From assembly GCA_022113835.1 (NCBI GenBank), contig JAILWY010000005.1:6838501-6902500 (forward strand): a DNA stretch of 64,000 nt. The letters are read 5' to 3'. The stretch comes from Atopsyche davidsoni (taxonomy: Eukaryota; Arthropoda; Insecta; Trichoptera; Hydrobiosidae). The translations under genes were made by a program, and so were the position numbers. This document shows, one piece after another, positions 46,101 through 60,400 of the stretch (its first letter is position 1; every line of letters begins with the position of its first letter). The notes under the pieces are model-generated. The model was not told where the DNA came from and ran no database searches. It saw only the letters and a program-made list of their open reading frames with translations.

Positions 46101-49100
46101 GTACATCCACTCCAAAAACACAAATAGAAAAGACATTACCATATTAATTTCAGCTTTAGCATAATCGCAAATTTAGAAGTCCTGATTATTTCAAAGCCGT
46201 TTCTGTAAAAATAAATAATCATCGTTATAAAAATACTTTAATCAGTATATGACAAAAAATTGGTATTCAAACTATCGAAATATTATAAATACATAATTTA
46301 TTCTTTTTTGTTTTATTTTTTCGCATTAACATCAGAATGGCAAAGTACTCCGTTACTTTAACACTCAAACTCACAATCAATAGAAAATACTGCATTGTAA
46401 TTTAATTAAAACGAAATGATTTAATGAAACGCTAATTGTACAAATCATTAAAACGTTGTGGATCAATTAGGATTCAATCTATCACAATAAAAGTTTGCAT
46501 GATGATCATTAAGCTGCCAATAAATTCCAGCCTGGAATAAAGTTAATCAATCAGGTAGGAAGGAAGATTTGATTAATTTTGGAAATTGCCTTTGGAGTCA
46601 TTACCAGGTAGAAAGTTTTTCTGGTCCCCATTAGCGATGCGAATCGAATATCACCGAGCCCAAGTAATTTATATTCGCACATTTATCTGTCCATTGATTA
46701 CACTTGCCTAAATTTATGCATGTAAGAAATTAATTTTAAGTCGAGCATATTGAAACGTAGATAATTTAATAAATAACATTTGGACATCTGATAAGTAATA
46801 TAAATTGAATTATAGAGTTTCAATTTTTGTATTATTATTTGAAAAATTATTAAAAACTTTAATCTCTCTGTTTTTTGTATAATAAGTAAATACTCGTATG
46901 CTCATAAATCATCCTCAAAAGTACTGCATAAGATAGGTTTTGCTTGCAATGCATTTGATGTTATCTTTTACAAGTTCTATTTAAAGACGTCTATAAAATG
47001 AATACCTTTCAACTGCGCCTCGAAGCCTTCGCCGAGATTGCATTTAACCATTGGATAGCGAGCCCTCTCCGTGCACACGCCATGCATTAAATCCTGTAGA
47101 ATTCTAGATCCTTCCTTTGGTACACAATGTGAAGACTTTGAGACGCCGGCAGTTTGAAACGGTCCAGGGGGCAGAAGATGAGAGAGCCTCCCCTCGGGCC
47201 AGCCCCCGACCCTTATATCGGTGGTTGAAAGCGAGAGACGGATAATGGCTGTTTGCCTTTAAAGCTCTTCGGAGATTAATCTCTTATTCATTATTTTACT
47301 CTTGCAGGACGAAAGCTTTTTTCGGCTCATTTAAAGTTTACTTTTTTGTTTGTTGAGCCGTGTGCTTTATGTTTTCATGTCGTAAACAGATCCTGACGAA
47401 CAACAGGTTCAAATAATATAAACAACAAAAGATACAGCCGTCGTTAGTAGTATATTTTAAGCTTTTACATTTTCAGTTGCTTCAACATTGCATAAACGAA
47501 TTATTTATAATATACTGAATTGCGAATTTATTTTTTCTTTTGTATTTTAAAAAAACTCCAGAGGTTAAATATTGTTGGTTTTTTGTATATTTTATTGACA
47601 ATAGACTTTCATAATTAAATATTATAATCAAAAAAACAAATGATCACTCGAGCTTTTAAAAGTCGACTTATGTATAAATATTACAAAGAAGTATCATAAT
47701 ATATTTCAATCCCATCTTTTGTGAACCTTGAAAGCAATATATTTAAATTTCGTTTATTTTTGTTGCTACTTGATTTTTTTTTTTTTTAATTATTGAAAAG
47801 AAGTGAAATCAAAAATATATGGTCGATTCAAGAGCGATAATTCAATCTCCTCAACAAACCGATCACTGAATAATTGGAAAACACGCATTATCCAATATTG
47901 AGAGCTGTCAATGTTCGAACAGAGCAGAATTTTTTAATTCAGCTACGGCTGAAAGCAGTATTGATTTTTTTTATCAGAAATAGCATTTCATTTTTAAAAT
48001 ACCTGCCATGAGTGTGCGAAAGTACTGCTGGCGTAGCCAACAGTGTTTGATGTCGTTTATCCTAAAAACCATTTCACTTTACAAAGGTGAAATATAAGAC
48101 TAGATCCATACCAGTATTAGAAGTAAATCAGACTTATTAGATAAATCTATCGCGCTGTATAGACTACTTCTTTTCCAAATTTTTATCTTGAAATCGGTCA
48201 TGGTAAGCCATCGTGAACTTTCACAGGAAAATGAAATACATTTTATTTTTTATTGTTGATTTTGTGCATAAAATATATAATAAGCCTTATTTTGATACGC
48301 GTTTGTACTTTGTATGCATAAAAGCGTGCTAAGCAAGGCATAAACCCCACAAGCGTGAACATTAAACCAAAATCTTAAACGAGATATATAAAACTGAGCT
48401 CTTCGCAGAACTTGTAGCACTTTGTACTGGCCGGGTATCATTTTCCATCGAAACTAGAGCGGAAATTTCTTCCGTTGGGTTCGTTGCTTTATCTCGGTCT
48501 TCTTGATCAATACACTTTTTATACAAAAAAACTCACCGGCGCCGGCGGTCTTTAATATCCATTTTAATCACCTTCCAAATACGTCCTACTTCTGTCTTAC
48601 TCGCCAGCCTTTACCAACGCTTTGTTCCGAAAATTAATAATTTTACAAAACTTCAAAAACTGACCTTGTTTGCAAATTACTAATCACTTTAAAATGTAGA
48701 GAGCATCCATAAGAGGCTCCTACAAGATACAATCTTAGATAAATTAGATGATAACCATTTTTTTGGAGTTTGAATCCTAAAAATGAATGTTGAATACTTA
48801 TTTTGGTTCCAAATGTGTAAAAGAGGCTGCAAAAAAGAAACCTATCGAGAGCATTTTTAATTCAACACTAATATTTACGATTGCGATAGAGTTTTTTTTA
48901 CAATACATCCATAGAATATGTTTAATAACGCACTAGTAATTTCCAAAATAATTATATATTTTTTTAAGCCAATTGTATTATCAAAAAGGTTTCTTATAAT
49001 ATTAAAAATTAAATCGGTCTGTCGGGTATCTATAAAATCATATACTATAACTAAATAAAAAAATTAACTTTTGTTATATTGTTGGTAATTTTATATTTTT

Positions 49101-52100
49101 AGATAAATTACATTTTTGGACTTGATTTAAAATTAAACAAATAATTTTGCTAAAAATTCATATAAAAAAAAACCAATTGACAATAAAAATTTCAATAGAA
49201 TCAAACCTTTTTAAAATTTTCTATTGCCTTAATTTAATATTTTTTGTCATTCACGAAGATAATATACTTAATATTTTAATTCTTTGGTCATTCCGTTTTG
49301 TTATTACTTTACATATTATTTACATCTGTTACAAAAAAATGCTAATTAACTTAATTTATTGTTTATGCAAATGACTATCTTTTACTTCTGAAACATACCA
49401 TGAAAAATAGTACAGCCTTTTTACGGAACTTTTATTACGTTTCTTTTGCTTTTTGCTTTTTAAGCTAATTAAACTTTAAAATTATTAAGCGATAAGAAAC
49501 ACGTTTGAATAATTTATTCGCTTATTTTAAATATAACCATTTTTAAACGAAGCATTGTTCAGTCTCTCTTTTAGCAAATACTAGTAATTTGTTTTAACGA
49601 TTTAATCAATACTGAACGCGCACATTGATAAATTGAAATTGTTGAAAATAATGCTTAAACCTACATTTCCCGGTTTTAAATATGCTAATCTACACAAAGA
49701 GTTATAAAACTTAAGGTTTTATCACTGTACCAAATGTAAATTATTTTCATTGTTTTTTTCTGAGTACATATTTTTAAAAATATTAATGTGCTTGTGATAT
49801 AATAATAACACGTAAACTTTTCAAACAAAAATGTCCTGAAATATAACGTTGTCTCTCTGTTGAGTTTCAAAACACCTTGTATAAAGAATTTGCTAACGCT
49901 TCCATACAGCGGTTAGAAAAAACGTTAAAATATTCTGATATCAGTCTTTAGTAAAAATCCATTATGTGAAAGGGGGCTTTTCATGGATTTAACCAAATTT
50001 ATTGTTAGTTTTTGTACAACTTTTTGGTCTCCTCCTGAAAACGCTCTCCCCTTAATGTCGTCTTTAGCCCCAATACCTTCCACGGCTGTACGTTTGGTGG
50101 TTTATTTTCGCGTGTACTCCGAACGGTATGTTATGTGCTTTTTTTCTTTTTGACTGGCGAAGAGCCATTACCGAAGCCTTTGAATCCAGACTGGATGAGG
50201 CGATCCGTTTCAGTACCGATCTCTAAGTGAAATTTCCGGTCGCTTTAAACACGAAACCTTATCAGCTGGCCTCGGTGAAGCACCATCGAAGTAATTAAAT
50301 TTATTTCAAATGAATACACTCGTTAATTATATATTTGCTTACAAAATATGTTTATTTGAATTTAAACTGTTTCATATTTAATCAAAAGATTGTCAATAGT
50401 AATCATAAACTGCGGTAAATAGTATTTGTTTAATCTAAAATCGTTATATATTTTTTTCATTAAAAAATATATTGATGCTGTCGAATGACTCGTATTTCAA
50501 TAATTAATTCATTTTATTGTTGTGTAAATTTATTTTATATTTATTTAATCAATCTTTGAAAACAATAATTGAAAATTATTTTTAATTTTTAGTAGATCTG
50601 AATCTATGAATGAATTGAAATAAAACACGACATATTTATAAAATATTTTCGGTGATATAAATAATTAAACAGATAAGACCAAATTTTATGACGTATTAAT
50701 TGTCGTGATAAAAACGTTGGTTGTAATACTTTCATGTAAAATTTTCGTGACGGATATACGATAACAGAATCACATTATTACTATAATTATTAGAAATACA
50801 AATCTCTCCAAAACAATCCCCAAAAAAATACATGATATAAGGAATATCATAACTGAATGGTATTAAGAGAAGTATTTTTTTACTGCATAGCGCGTTGTTT
50901 AGACGTAGTTGTATATTTTAAATTAATGTTTTACTTGTTAATAAATGAAACCTTTCAAAATTTATGCAATGTCTATAAAATACACAGAAAATTAAACTGT
51001 TAAGTGTGCTTTTCAAGAAAGAAAATGATAGACTGTTTTCTGAGCTTGTGAAAGTTTCACATGTGCGGTTAAACCTTCTCTACACTTCTGGTCATAAAAC
51101 AACTCTAAGTGCGAATTTCTTAAGAAACGTTCTTGTGGAGGTAAATTTTGAATTCATTGCTCTAAGGTTTTTACAGTTGGCCATCACTTTTTTATAGTCT
51201 CGCCACTGAACAATGTGGTTTTTTTTTCATACTATTAAATTAAACGTACTGTTAAGACAGAAATATAAATGGGATTGGTCTGCTCATGCAATAAATGTTA
51301 ATTTATTTGTGAGTTCTTTGCGCTTCATAATTTAATACCATTACTATGCTGTAAATTAATTTTCAGTATTTGGTCTGAAATGCTGGCCTCCATCGAGAAG
51401 ATAAGGTTTCGGCACTGTTATTCTAATTACTATTTATTGTTTTTTTAACTACATTAGTATATTACTATTGTTATAACTTATGAAATTTGTACCGTGCTCG
51501 CTTTGAAATACATAAAAATGATACTGAAATAGAAATGAAATTACACTGTATCTTCAAAAATAATGTTTTTTAGCATACGGAAAATCGAATGATTATATTT
51601 TTTATTATTTATAATAAAATTGTTAGTTATGAATAAAAATAAATCACAACCAAATAATAATAATTTATTAAGTAAATACAATTTATTATAAAATGAAATA
51701 ATTATAATATCAGTGTTTTTTATTATTTTTCTGAAGAGACTATTTCATTGTGATAATAGAAAATATAAACAGACTATCAGTTGTATTTTAATGTAAAATA
51801 CATAGCGTACGTCTTTAAGGAACTCGGGTTTATTCTTTTATTTTTCTTAAGAGCGCTCTCTATTGAACTTAAATGATTTTTGTTTAAGGTCATGAGCTAC
51901 ATGAAATTTAATTTATTTGAATAATAAAATGTAAAATCCATTACTTTTATGTATGAAAGTTAAATAATTAAAAATAACAGAGCTCATTAAAAACAATAGT
52001 CATCAATTATAAAATTATGTACAAATTATTTGAAACTTTGAAACAAACAAAAAAAAAATAGGAAAACTTTGGTGGCGTGGCCTGTTGCTTTTAACACTCA

Positions 52101-53655
52101 TTCAAAGATTTAAACACAAATTAAGAGATCCTTTTTTTATTTCAAAACAGTTTTATTTTTTTTAATTGAATATTACACGTGCAGTGAGAATCTAGTGTTT
52201 TAGTGAAAGAAATAAATACTATATATAAATTTCTACCACCATATCATAAACAGCTTATTCATCACTCGTAAACTGCACAGTGCAAATCCGACGTGTCCCA
52301 TTTCTATCCAAGACTGCACCCAACAAGAATCGCGGCAGCGAACTTTGACAGCACAAATAAGATTGATTCTCAACCGAGGGCTTACCTGAGATTTATGTAG
52401 GATCCGCGGAATCTATTGCGGAATATTTATCATATTCATGAGAAATTATCCTCTTATTCAGATGTCTTTCCCCAGCTTTCTCGGAATGTAATATCGCTGC
52501 AGCCATTGCAGCGCAGAGGGAAGGAGAGCAGTGCCTCTGAAGCGGTTTCAAAATATACCTGCTTTTATATTTAAGTCGGGTAGTGGTGATATTTTTGATG
52601 CAGGTGGAGTACTATTTACATTTCGTTTTACTATTTAAACGTGTTTCAAAGCGGCGTTTTAAAATTAGATTCGGAAGAAACCGTCTGAAACTACATGAAA
52701 TGAGATGCGAAATTCAATTATTCTGTGAAATGAACAAACCGTTTTGAATACCAAACAAGACTTTTTGCAAATATGCAATATCTCTCAGCACTTTATCGCT
52801 ATTATTTTTTATTGGAGTATAGATTGTTTTACTGGGTAGCTGTCCAGCTCAATGGTTTTTTCAATAACCGTGGAAGCGGCCAAATACATATTTTTCTCTC
52901 ATGCAAAAAAAGTTATTTTTCATTAAGATTCATCATCATCATTAATTAAATAATCTTTAGAATTTATCTAAAATAACATGAAACCACTTTTATTTAAAAT
53001 TTCATAATGATTAATTTTTTTTAACCAAAACTTATATCAACAGCCTTAAAAATTGAATTGGTAGTTGTGTTCCTTTAAAACATGCAGCAGTATATAATTT
53101 TATAATTTCAGTCCATTAATCATACTTTGCATTTTTAACTTAAAGATAAATAATACAATAGTTTTGCAAGTATAATCATATATCTTTCTTGCCTATTGTA
53201 ATTTATTCATCGTAAACTATACCGAGACGTTTATTTTAGAGACGCAACCTTATACATTAGAAATTTGAGACCCCAGATAGACGAAGTTTTTCACGTAGCA
53301 TCAATATTTCAAGAGTTGAAAAAAATATGTTAATATGTCAAGGTTTGTACAACATTTGACCTTCTTGGATTTGGAGGACGTCTACGAGTATAAAATGTAA
53401 TATTGAATTGAAATTTATTTAATCATATCCTTTATAATATGTATAATTTAGTTTTTTACTTCAAAAAGTTTAGACAATCAACGAGTCTTTTGCTTTTTGA
53501 ATATGTCTTTATGTTCCATTTTTGTCCGTTTCATACGTAAAAGATATCTAAAAACAGGTAGTTTTAATAATTATCTTCTACATAAATAACCAAAGCAGCA
53601 AAGTTTTAAAGCAATCGAGCTAACTACGACGTTATATATTATTGATATCTCTATT
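43181..53655. other. Intronic AT-rich stretch with small GC-rich patches
   Basis: No exon recognised over about 10.5 kb. Balanced-composition patches lie at 45960-46110, 47020-47250, 50020-50270 and 52280-52540; none has an ATG frame ending in a strong phase-1 donor. Open frames at 43652, 44587, 44826, 49147 and 51006 are short, hydrophobic or Lys/Asn/Ile-rich and typical of AT-rich noise. Confidence 0.45.
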
Positions 53656-53870
53656 ATATACAAAATTTAGTTAGTTAGTTCACACATAGAAGATGATTAA
53701 AAAAATTCTCAGAAAAATGTCATCGTGATTTGTGTGGGATTTGAACCCACATCCCCAGGCTTACATGGCCGGTGTACTGACCCTTGTACTAACGAATTAC
53801 ACCCATTAATCGAAAAATTTTAACAATCATACTCTACATATGAACCAATGTGCCCAGACCAACCAATATT
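53655..53870 (-). mobile_element. tRNA-Thr-derived inverted-repeat element, copy 1
   Basis: The tRNA-like core (53730-53813, minus strand) has a complete T arm, GTGGGTTCAAATCCCAC, and a degenerate anticodon arm GGC-CATGTAA-GCC. Flanks are TTAGTTCACACATAGAAGATG on the left and, inverted, TTGGTTCATATGTAGAGTATG on the right, an imperfect terminal repeat of about 28 bases. A similar element is at 62388-62676. The core lies inside rather than at the end, which is unlike a classical SINE. Confidence 0.6.
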
Positions 53871-54214
53871 TAGTCGCAAATACGCATCTGATTGACGTTC
53901 AATAAAAAAAATAGACATCTTCAAGAGTTAGTTTTTTTTGTCCCGGAAGAAAATTTCACGTACACGTATAAATCTGTATTTTCGTAGGTTTTGGAATCTG
54001 TTGTTATAAGTTGATCCGGTGAATTTCAAGTTATACTGCTTGAGATATATAGTACTCTCTTCTCGTTTCTTCGGGTCCATATCCAGGGATTTGTCTTTGA
54101 GCGCACCACTCCGAGATGATACCTGGGAGGAAGTGCATCTCTCAAATATTACATGCAGTGAACTGCACCACAGTCGAGACACTTTATCAACTCATTTATC
54201 ATTCCGATTTCCAG

Positions 54215-54409
54215 ATTCAGAGGTCGAAGACCTTGGTGAGACTCCGGCGCGGTACCGGCCAGACTCCATCGGCTCCCTGTGCAAGGCCACGCGCTTCAGC
54301 GAAGCAGAGATCAAGCGCATATATCGCGGCTTCAAGGCCGAGTGCCCCACCGGTGTGGTCAAGGAGGACACCTTCAAGGTCATCTATGCGCAGTTCTTCC
54401 CACAAGGAG
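54215..54409 (+). CDS. KChIP: KChIP core exon (first conserved segment before EF-hands)
   Basis: The 195-base exon starts after TTTCCAG and ends at the donor GGAG|GTGAGT, phase 1 at both ends. It encodes SEVEDLGETPARYRPDSI, LCKATRFSEAEIKRIYRGFK and AECPTGVVKEDTFKVIYAQF ending FPQG. These are the unmistakable first two helices and degenerate first EF-hand of Kv channel-interacting proteins (compare fly CG5890 and human KCNIP1-4). The CP dipeptide replaces the calcium-binding loop in EF1, as in the family. The product binds Kv4/Shal channels in neurons. The three calcium-binding EF-hands would be encoded by exons to the right of the window. Confidence 0.93.
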
Positions 54410-57400
54410 GTGAGTACCAGCAGCTGACCCTTCCCTCCTCCCCCTGAAACTCTAGGCATCATTTTCATTCATCCATGACATTATTTAAAGTATGGATTAT
54501 ATCAAATTTAATTTATCTTACATTTTTTCATTATATGTTGGTGAGTGAGAAATTATCCATATTTACCAGTTATTTTCTGTAATGGCAGCCTACGATATAT
54601 TTAATGAATATGTTATCCTAATAAACTTATGTATTAGATATGGCCATGACCGAATAAATTTTATAAAAAAAAAATTTTCCCGATTACAGCAATTTCATGG
54701 AGTGGTTCTTTTCAAAATGTTTAACAAGTCTAAGGTTAAAATTTTAAGATACCCAGGGAATGTATATTTTTTTATCAATTCAAGATTTAAACATGTATAA
54801 AACAATATAATATGTTTATTCACATCATATCAGATGTGGAAAAAGATACAAGTAGGGAGCAAAATCAAAACCGCCAGAATTCACTTCAAGTAACCTTTGA
54901 TATCGTGACATACCTGAAAAAACCTCCTCTGAAATATGAAGTAGTATTATTGGGATTTTATTTGCTTCAAGAGATATGTTATTCAAGTGGTAACATTTAT
55001 CTTATTCCACAAAGGAGACACGGAAACACATACTAGCATTAAAATATTTTTTTTTTTTTTATCTGTCTTTATCTAATACGTATTAAGTTTATTTTTAAAA
55101 CATACTCATAGTTAAACCATAAAAAATCATGTTTTTTTTTTCATTTCATTTCATTCGTAGTAGTAGCAATAAAGATTTTCTAACGATAATTTGTTTTTAT
55201 TGAACTTTTATATATATTATAGGTTTTATGTGTTAGTGTGTTTTTATTGTTTATCAAAATAATTATTCTTTTCGTTCAATATAATGTGAATATGTTTGTT
55301 AATTTCTTAAAAAAATTATTATTTTTGTATTTTATATGTGTGTGGAATCAATACAGTCTCTGAAAATAATGTTTGATCAAATCACAATACACGCTTACAT
55401 AATATAACAACACATCAAAAATTTTCTCATGGTATTAACTAAGGTTAAATTAAAAATCTTCGGAATTGTGTGTGATATTAATTTTATTACTTAGGATTGA
55501 ATCAATTAAATTTCATAATTTTCTATTTAATATATTGAAATTCAAGGATTAAAAGAAACTTAATAGCAATGTGTCTGTGGTTCAAGGTGCTTGGTTAACG
55601 ATGACCTAATTATGTTGTGCGTGTTTTTTATACAAAAAAATATTACTTACTTTTTTAGAAATATCTATCATAAAAACTAAAATCACTTTACATAAAAATA
55701 CAACCTTCGGATAACCTTCTGACAAGCTTTTTTGCAAATAAAAAGAGAAGTTATCTGGTGAAGAGATAACACAACCTGGACACGGCTTGTAATAATTGCA
55801 AACAGTTATATTCAAATATACTATCATGCTTAAGCCTATATTTGATTTTGTAATTAAGACCAATAAACTCATCATTTAAATAATCTGAATATTGAAATCT
55901 GTTATTTTTGGGGTTAGTAGATTTTTTGTATACGAACTAAGCGTAAGGCTAAAAGTTTCCTTTAGTTATCCCTCGATATAATAAATGAAGATTGCGTATT
56001 AAATATAAAACTTTCGGGTTAAAATAAGATTGATGGGTAGTAAGCTGTTGCTTTTCACCAAATTCTACTGTTATTATTAAGGTTAATGTCATTTTAATCA
56101 TTTCTGAGAGGAAAGATTAAACAACACTGTGCTTAAGTAGAAAATGACTCGGGAATCCCCCTTTTGTCTCCATCCACTTTTGTCTGTAATTAATGAATTT
56201 CAACTTCTGGAATAACCAGAGCCAATTACATTCATTTGAACATGAAATTGAGAATTTCCCGAATCAAATTAAGCCGAGCCGTTTGAGTTGAATTAAAACG
56301 ACGTCCTTAGAGTGGAATATTCTAGAAAAAAGAAGTTTCAATCGGGAGCATTGGGGCGCAACTTCCTGGCGGAACATCGACGCTGAAGAATAGATTCTAA
56401 AGGTATGTGGCATGTTTTATAACAATGTAATTATAGTACGATTAATTTTAATTAAGCTATTTCAAATTTACTGTGTAATACGTCAATATTTCATAGCGCA
56501 ATTTTGCGTGTTTATATGACAATTTAATTTTCGTATTCAGTATATTTAATACAACTTACATCTTATGGTATCAAACATAAAGATGTTGATTATTATAGCT
56601 ATATCACAAGTACTATTTTTGAGATCATCATTTTAATTATCAGTTGTTATTTTTTTTATATTTAAACATGGTTGAATTAAAATCTTGATTTTATTTCTAT
56701 TTTTCACGTTTTTAAGCCATAAATTGTTAAAATAAATAAAAAAGATTAAATATAAATATTATCTGAGTTTGTTCTTTAATTTGCATACATAAGCTAGTTT
56801 CAGCTGAAGTTTTATTTATAGCTTTTAAACAAACATTAAAAAATATGTTTTATATAAAGTTACACCTACCAAATTTAAGCCGGATCTTTGTGGCTGAATT
56901 GCAACATCGGTTACCAGTGGACTACAAAGCCAATTTATTTCAGAGTGCGTTTTGATTTGATATTAAGACGGGAATTTTTAATATACAGAAACGAAAAATA
57001 AATAAATCAAATGCTATTAACCCAGAGGACAAACAACATTTAAAAAGTTTAGCTCAAAAGTAGGAACGTAGGTTTTAAAAATGCAAAGCTTATCACGGGG
57101 GTGTCTCTGCCGCGGCCGTAAAACTTTAACAAGTTCTTAGCACGTAATCGTAGACATTTTTCACGTCAAGGCACCTCACGTGTTAACGACTGCCAGGATG
57201 GAACCGCCTTGTGCCAATGCTCGGCTGGCAATCCAGAAAAAACCTCTTTACTGCCTTCCCAGCTAAGAGCTTTTTAATATTATCAGCAACGACAATCTAT
57301 TGCTTCATTTAAGCCATTTGAGGAGAAATATTTTCATAGCCTATAGTTACAGCGATGATATATTCACCTATATTCTATCAGTAACATAACTGTTACCATA

Positions 57401-60400
57401 TCAAATTTTTTTAAGTGCTTGTTAAATACAAACATCGTGTTTATTTTAATTTAACGATATAAATTTTTTTTTTTTACTTTTATAGCATTTAAAACCACAA
57501 ATTATAATATCTCAAATCTCATATGCATAAAAACTGCCTATTTATTATATATTTGTTATAAAAATCTTGGGTGCCAGTTTTTTTTCTCTAAAAATAATGA
57601 ATGTCTTATAATCTTAAAATTGTTTATTTTATGAAATGGGCACTATACGATAAAAATGGTAAATATATTTTAGAATACAAATATTCCAGAATAAAAAAAT
57701 TATCTTTAATAACTAAAATTTAGTAAACTGATAAGATTTACACTTAATTTCTTTTTGCGAAAACGTATGATTAAATAAAAAATAATTTAAAAACAAATTA
57801 TGTAATTTTATTACTGCGGAGAGTTTTATAACAAATTGTTTCATATTTATTACATGCAATATTATACCTCTCAACAACAGATTTTTATTTGTACTTCCGT
57901 CTTACTAAGCAGACGCTTAGCATATAAAAATATGATGAGCACTCGTATATATTTTAAATCTCATAAATCTACGTAATATTTCAAGCAGACATATTCTACA
58001 GGAAACGGACGTCCTACTACGGCGTAGAGCGTCTACGACTTGTTGTTGACATTTTCAGTACTCGCAAGTACTTGAATGTAGTCCTCGCGTAGAGGCTGTG
58101 TCCCTTCTTGCTTGTTGCTTGTTAGGCCGTGTCCACATTGGCGGAAATCTAGGAATCGTGACATGACAGCAAAGCAAAATCCAGAATTAGGCATCACTAA
58201 AAATATTTTTAAAAAATTATGCACTCGATCTTATTCTCTCTTACTAATATATATAACCAAAATATTTTTTATTCAAACAAATTTTTTTTCATGTCAGAGA
58301 ATGATGCAAAATAGCATCATCTACTAAGTAAAAAACTGCGTTTCATTCAAAATAATTAAAACTAAATAGCTTTCTTTGTGAGAAAATATATTCCAGTTTT
58401 ATTAGCACAATTCCACATCAATCAAACGTGACATTCTCTTAATCCGTATTCGCCCCTTAATATCAATTAAAAATAACGAGCTTAATAATCCTTAAAACAA
58501 ACTTAATTCCGAAGTTATCTCACTTTAGTATTTTTGGTCCAACGCCTTTGTCTAATGATATCCGTAAGTAGGAACAAAAAGCCACCTCTGACTGTAGGAA
58601 TCTTATAAAACGGCCTAGACCTCAAATTTAAAATCATTTAACTCAATGAAAAAAAATTGAAAGATATACGCTTTTAAAATTCATCACAGGTAATCATAAA
58701 CCTTGTACTAATTTAAATCTAGTATTTTTTCGTTACATTACGTGTAGTACATCGTGATCTTTTAAAAGAGTTTTTACAAAATTGCGGTAGGTGGTGAGTT
58801 TTGAATAATTAAAATATATCTGATAATATTTTTATGTCATTTATATTGAATTCCTCAATCTAATCTAAAAAAAATGTTGGTATGTTTGAGCTTTTTTGGT
58901 TAAAAAAACAGTTTATTACTTGCTTTGAACAAAATAAACCACTTTAAACATATCTTAACACAAATCACAATTATTTTTAAATACTTCATACCTTTCTAGC
59001 ATTTTTATTTATCGTAATAGAAATCAACACACCCTTGAATTCATTTTGTTTTTTTTTTATATTCATGAAAAAATAAAAAAATCTGCCACTTATCAATTTA
59101 TTTTTTTTACGAATTGTACGAATTTTATTGTGTGACTGATAAAACTGAGGGTTTTACTTTGACTTACTATGACTTTTATATTATTTTTGCACAAATAATT
59201 TATCAAATTTCATCGTTACTTTGACTAATAAATAAACTGGAAGATATCTGCGCTTGAAAACGCCGGTATTGAATTTAAATTAAAAATAAGTTCGCAAATA
59301 TTCAAAGGGTTTAAATATATCGTTTGAATTTTAAATTCTGATTCAATCTACAAAGGTCTGCCTCGCTCCAGCCGGTCCCTAAATTTCCCCAGCCTAGACC
59401 GTTCTAATGAGGCTAGAAAATTTCAGCGAGAATTTTCAGTGAATTTTCCAGATAATGATGCGCGCCACGTTCCCCTCCGCGCCGCTACCTGTTGGAGTAG
59501 AAAGTAGATATTTTTGAACTTCATAATAACCGAGGTTAATTTCTTCAATATTGTATACATGAAACTATAAAACATGCAATCTAGCAGATTATGAAAAATA
59601 AGCATATTGGATTTTTCACTCAACATTTTACATTTTTGTACGGGGTATTTTTTAATTAGTTTATTATGAAAATATTTTTTTTACGTTTTGTTCTAAAAAG
59701 TAACGTTGTATTGAACAGCATCAAAAATATCGCATTTATAATTTAGTAAGTGTATCAGTTTAAATTTGATGTTAACCATTAAACTAACCACAGTACAACG
59801 TAATTGCATCGAAATCGCATTCGAGCGCATTTCCACACAACTGAAAAATATGATGAATCTCTAAATAAAAAAAAACGTTTTGATTGCAAATAAGCATCTC
59901 TGCTCAAGTTTTTGCACGAATATATTTTTTATTAATTAAACAAAAAATCCCTAAAATCATTCACCTCCTTTGTATATTTGAGAAAACTTGTCCATTTGCA
60001 TTCCGATTTCTGATTTAATCTTAATTAAGTCGTCTTAGATTTTCTTATTCACTATTCTTGCAGATTCAATTTTCTGCTGTGTGTATTTAGATTAAACTTT
60101 TGCGTCGAAAAGAGTAAAAGTACAGTAATCTTTTAATCAAAATTTTCCCTTTAGTGTAAATACACTTTTTTCTAAAAATAGACCTGCTTTTCTATTCAAG
60201 CCGCGCACGACTCGCTCGCCGTTGAAATTCGTCTTCATTTGTATAAAAACGTTGAGGTTTTACGGGGCTGCTTTACAATGGAAATTCGTTGCACAGGGAT
60301 TGCATTATTTTTGGATAAACATTTGTTATTTGCACTCCTGAAACGTGACGTTTTTCATCAAAACTTTTACCCACACAAAGCACAAAAACAACCTACTATA

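Larger units (their letters stand above)
8407..54214 (+). other. Large KChIP intron (45.8 kb)
   Basis: The intron begins GTAAGT at 8407 and ends TTCCGATTTCCAG at 54214, both strong splice sites with phase 1 on each side. It is mostly AT-rich. It hosts repeats, a DNA transposon and a series of short GC-rich islands listed separately, two of which may be alternative first exons of the same gene. Long introns between variable N-terminal exons and the EF-hand core are also typical of vertebrate KChIP genes. Confidence 0.8.

Noticed and set aside
53730..53813. A functional tRNA gene
   Set aside because: The T arm is good but the acceptor stem cannot form and the anticodon arm is damaged; a related copy shows it is part of a mobile element.
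54019..54214. Extension of the KChIP core frame upstream of 54215
   Set aside because: The frame is open by chance, but the strong acceptor at 54214 and the phase match with 8406 place the exon start at 54215.
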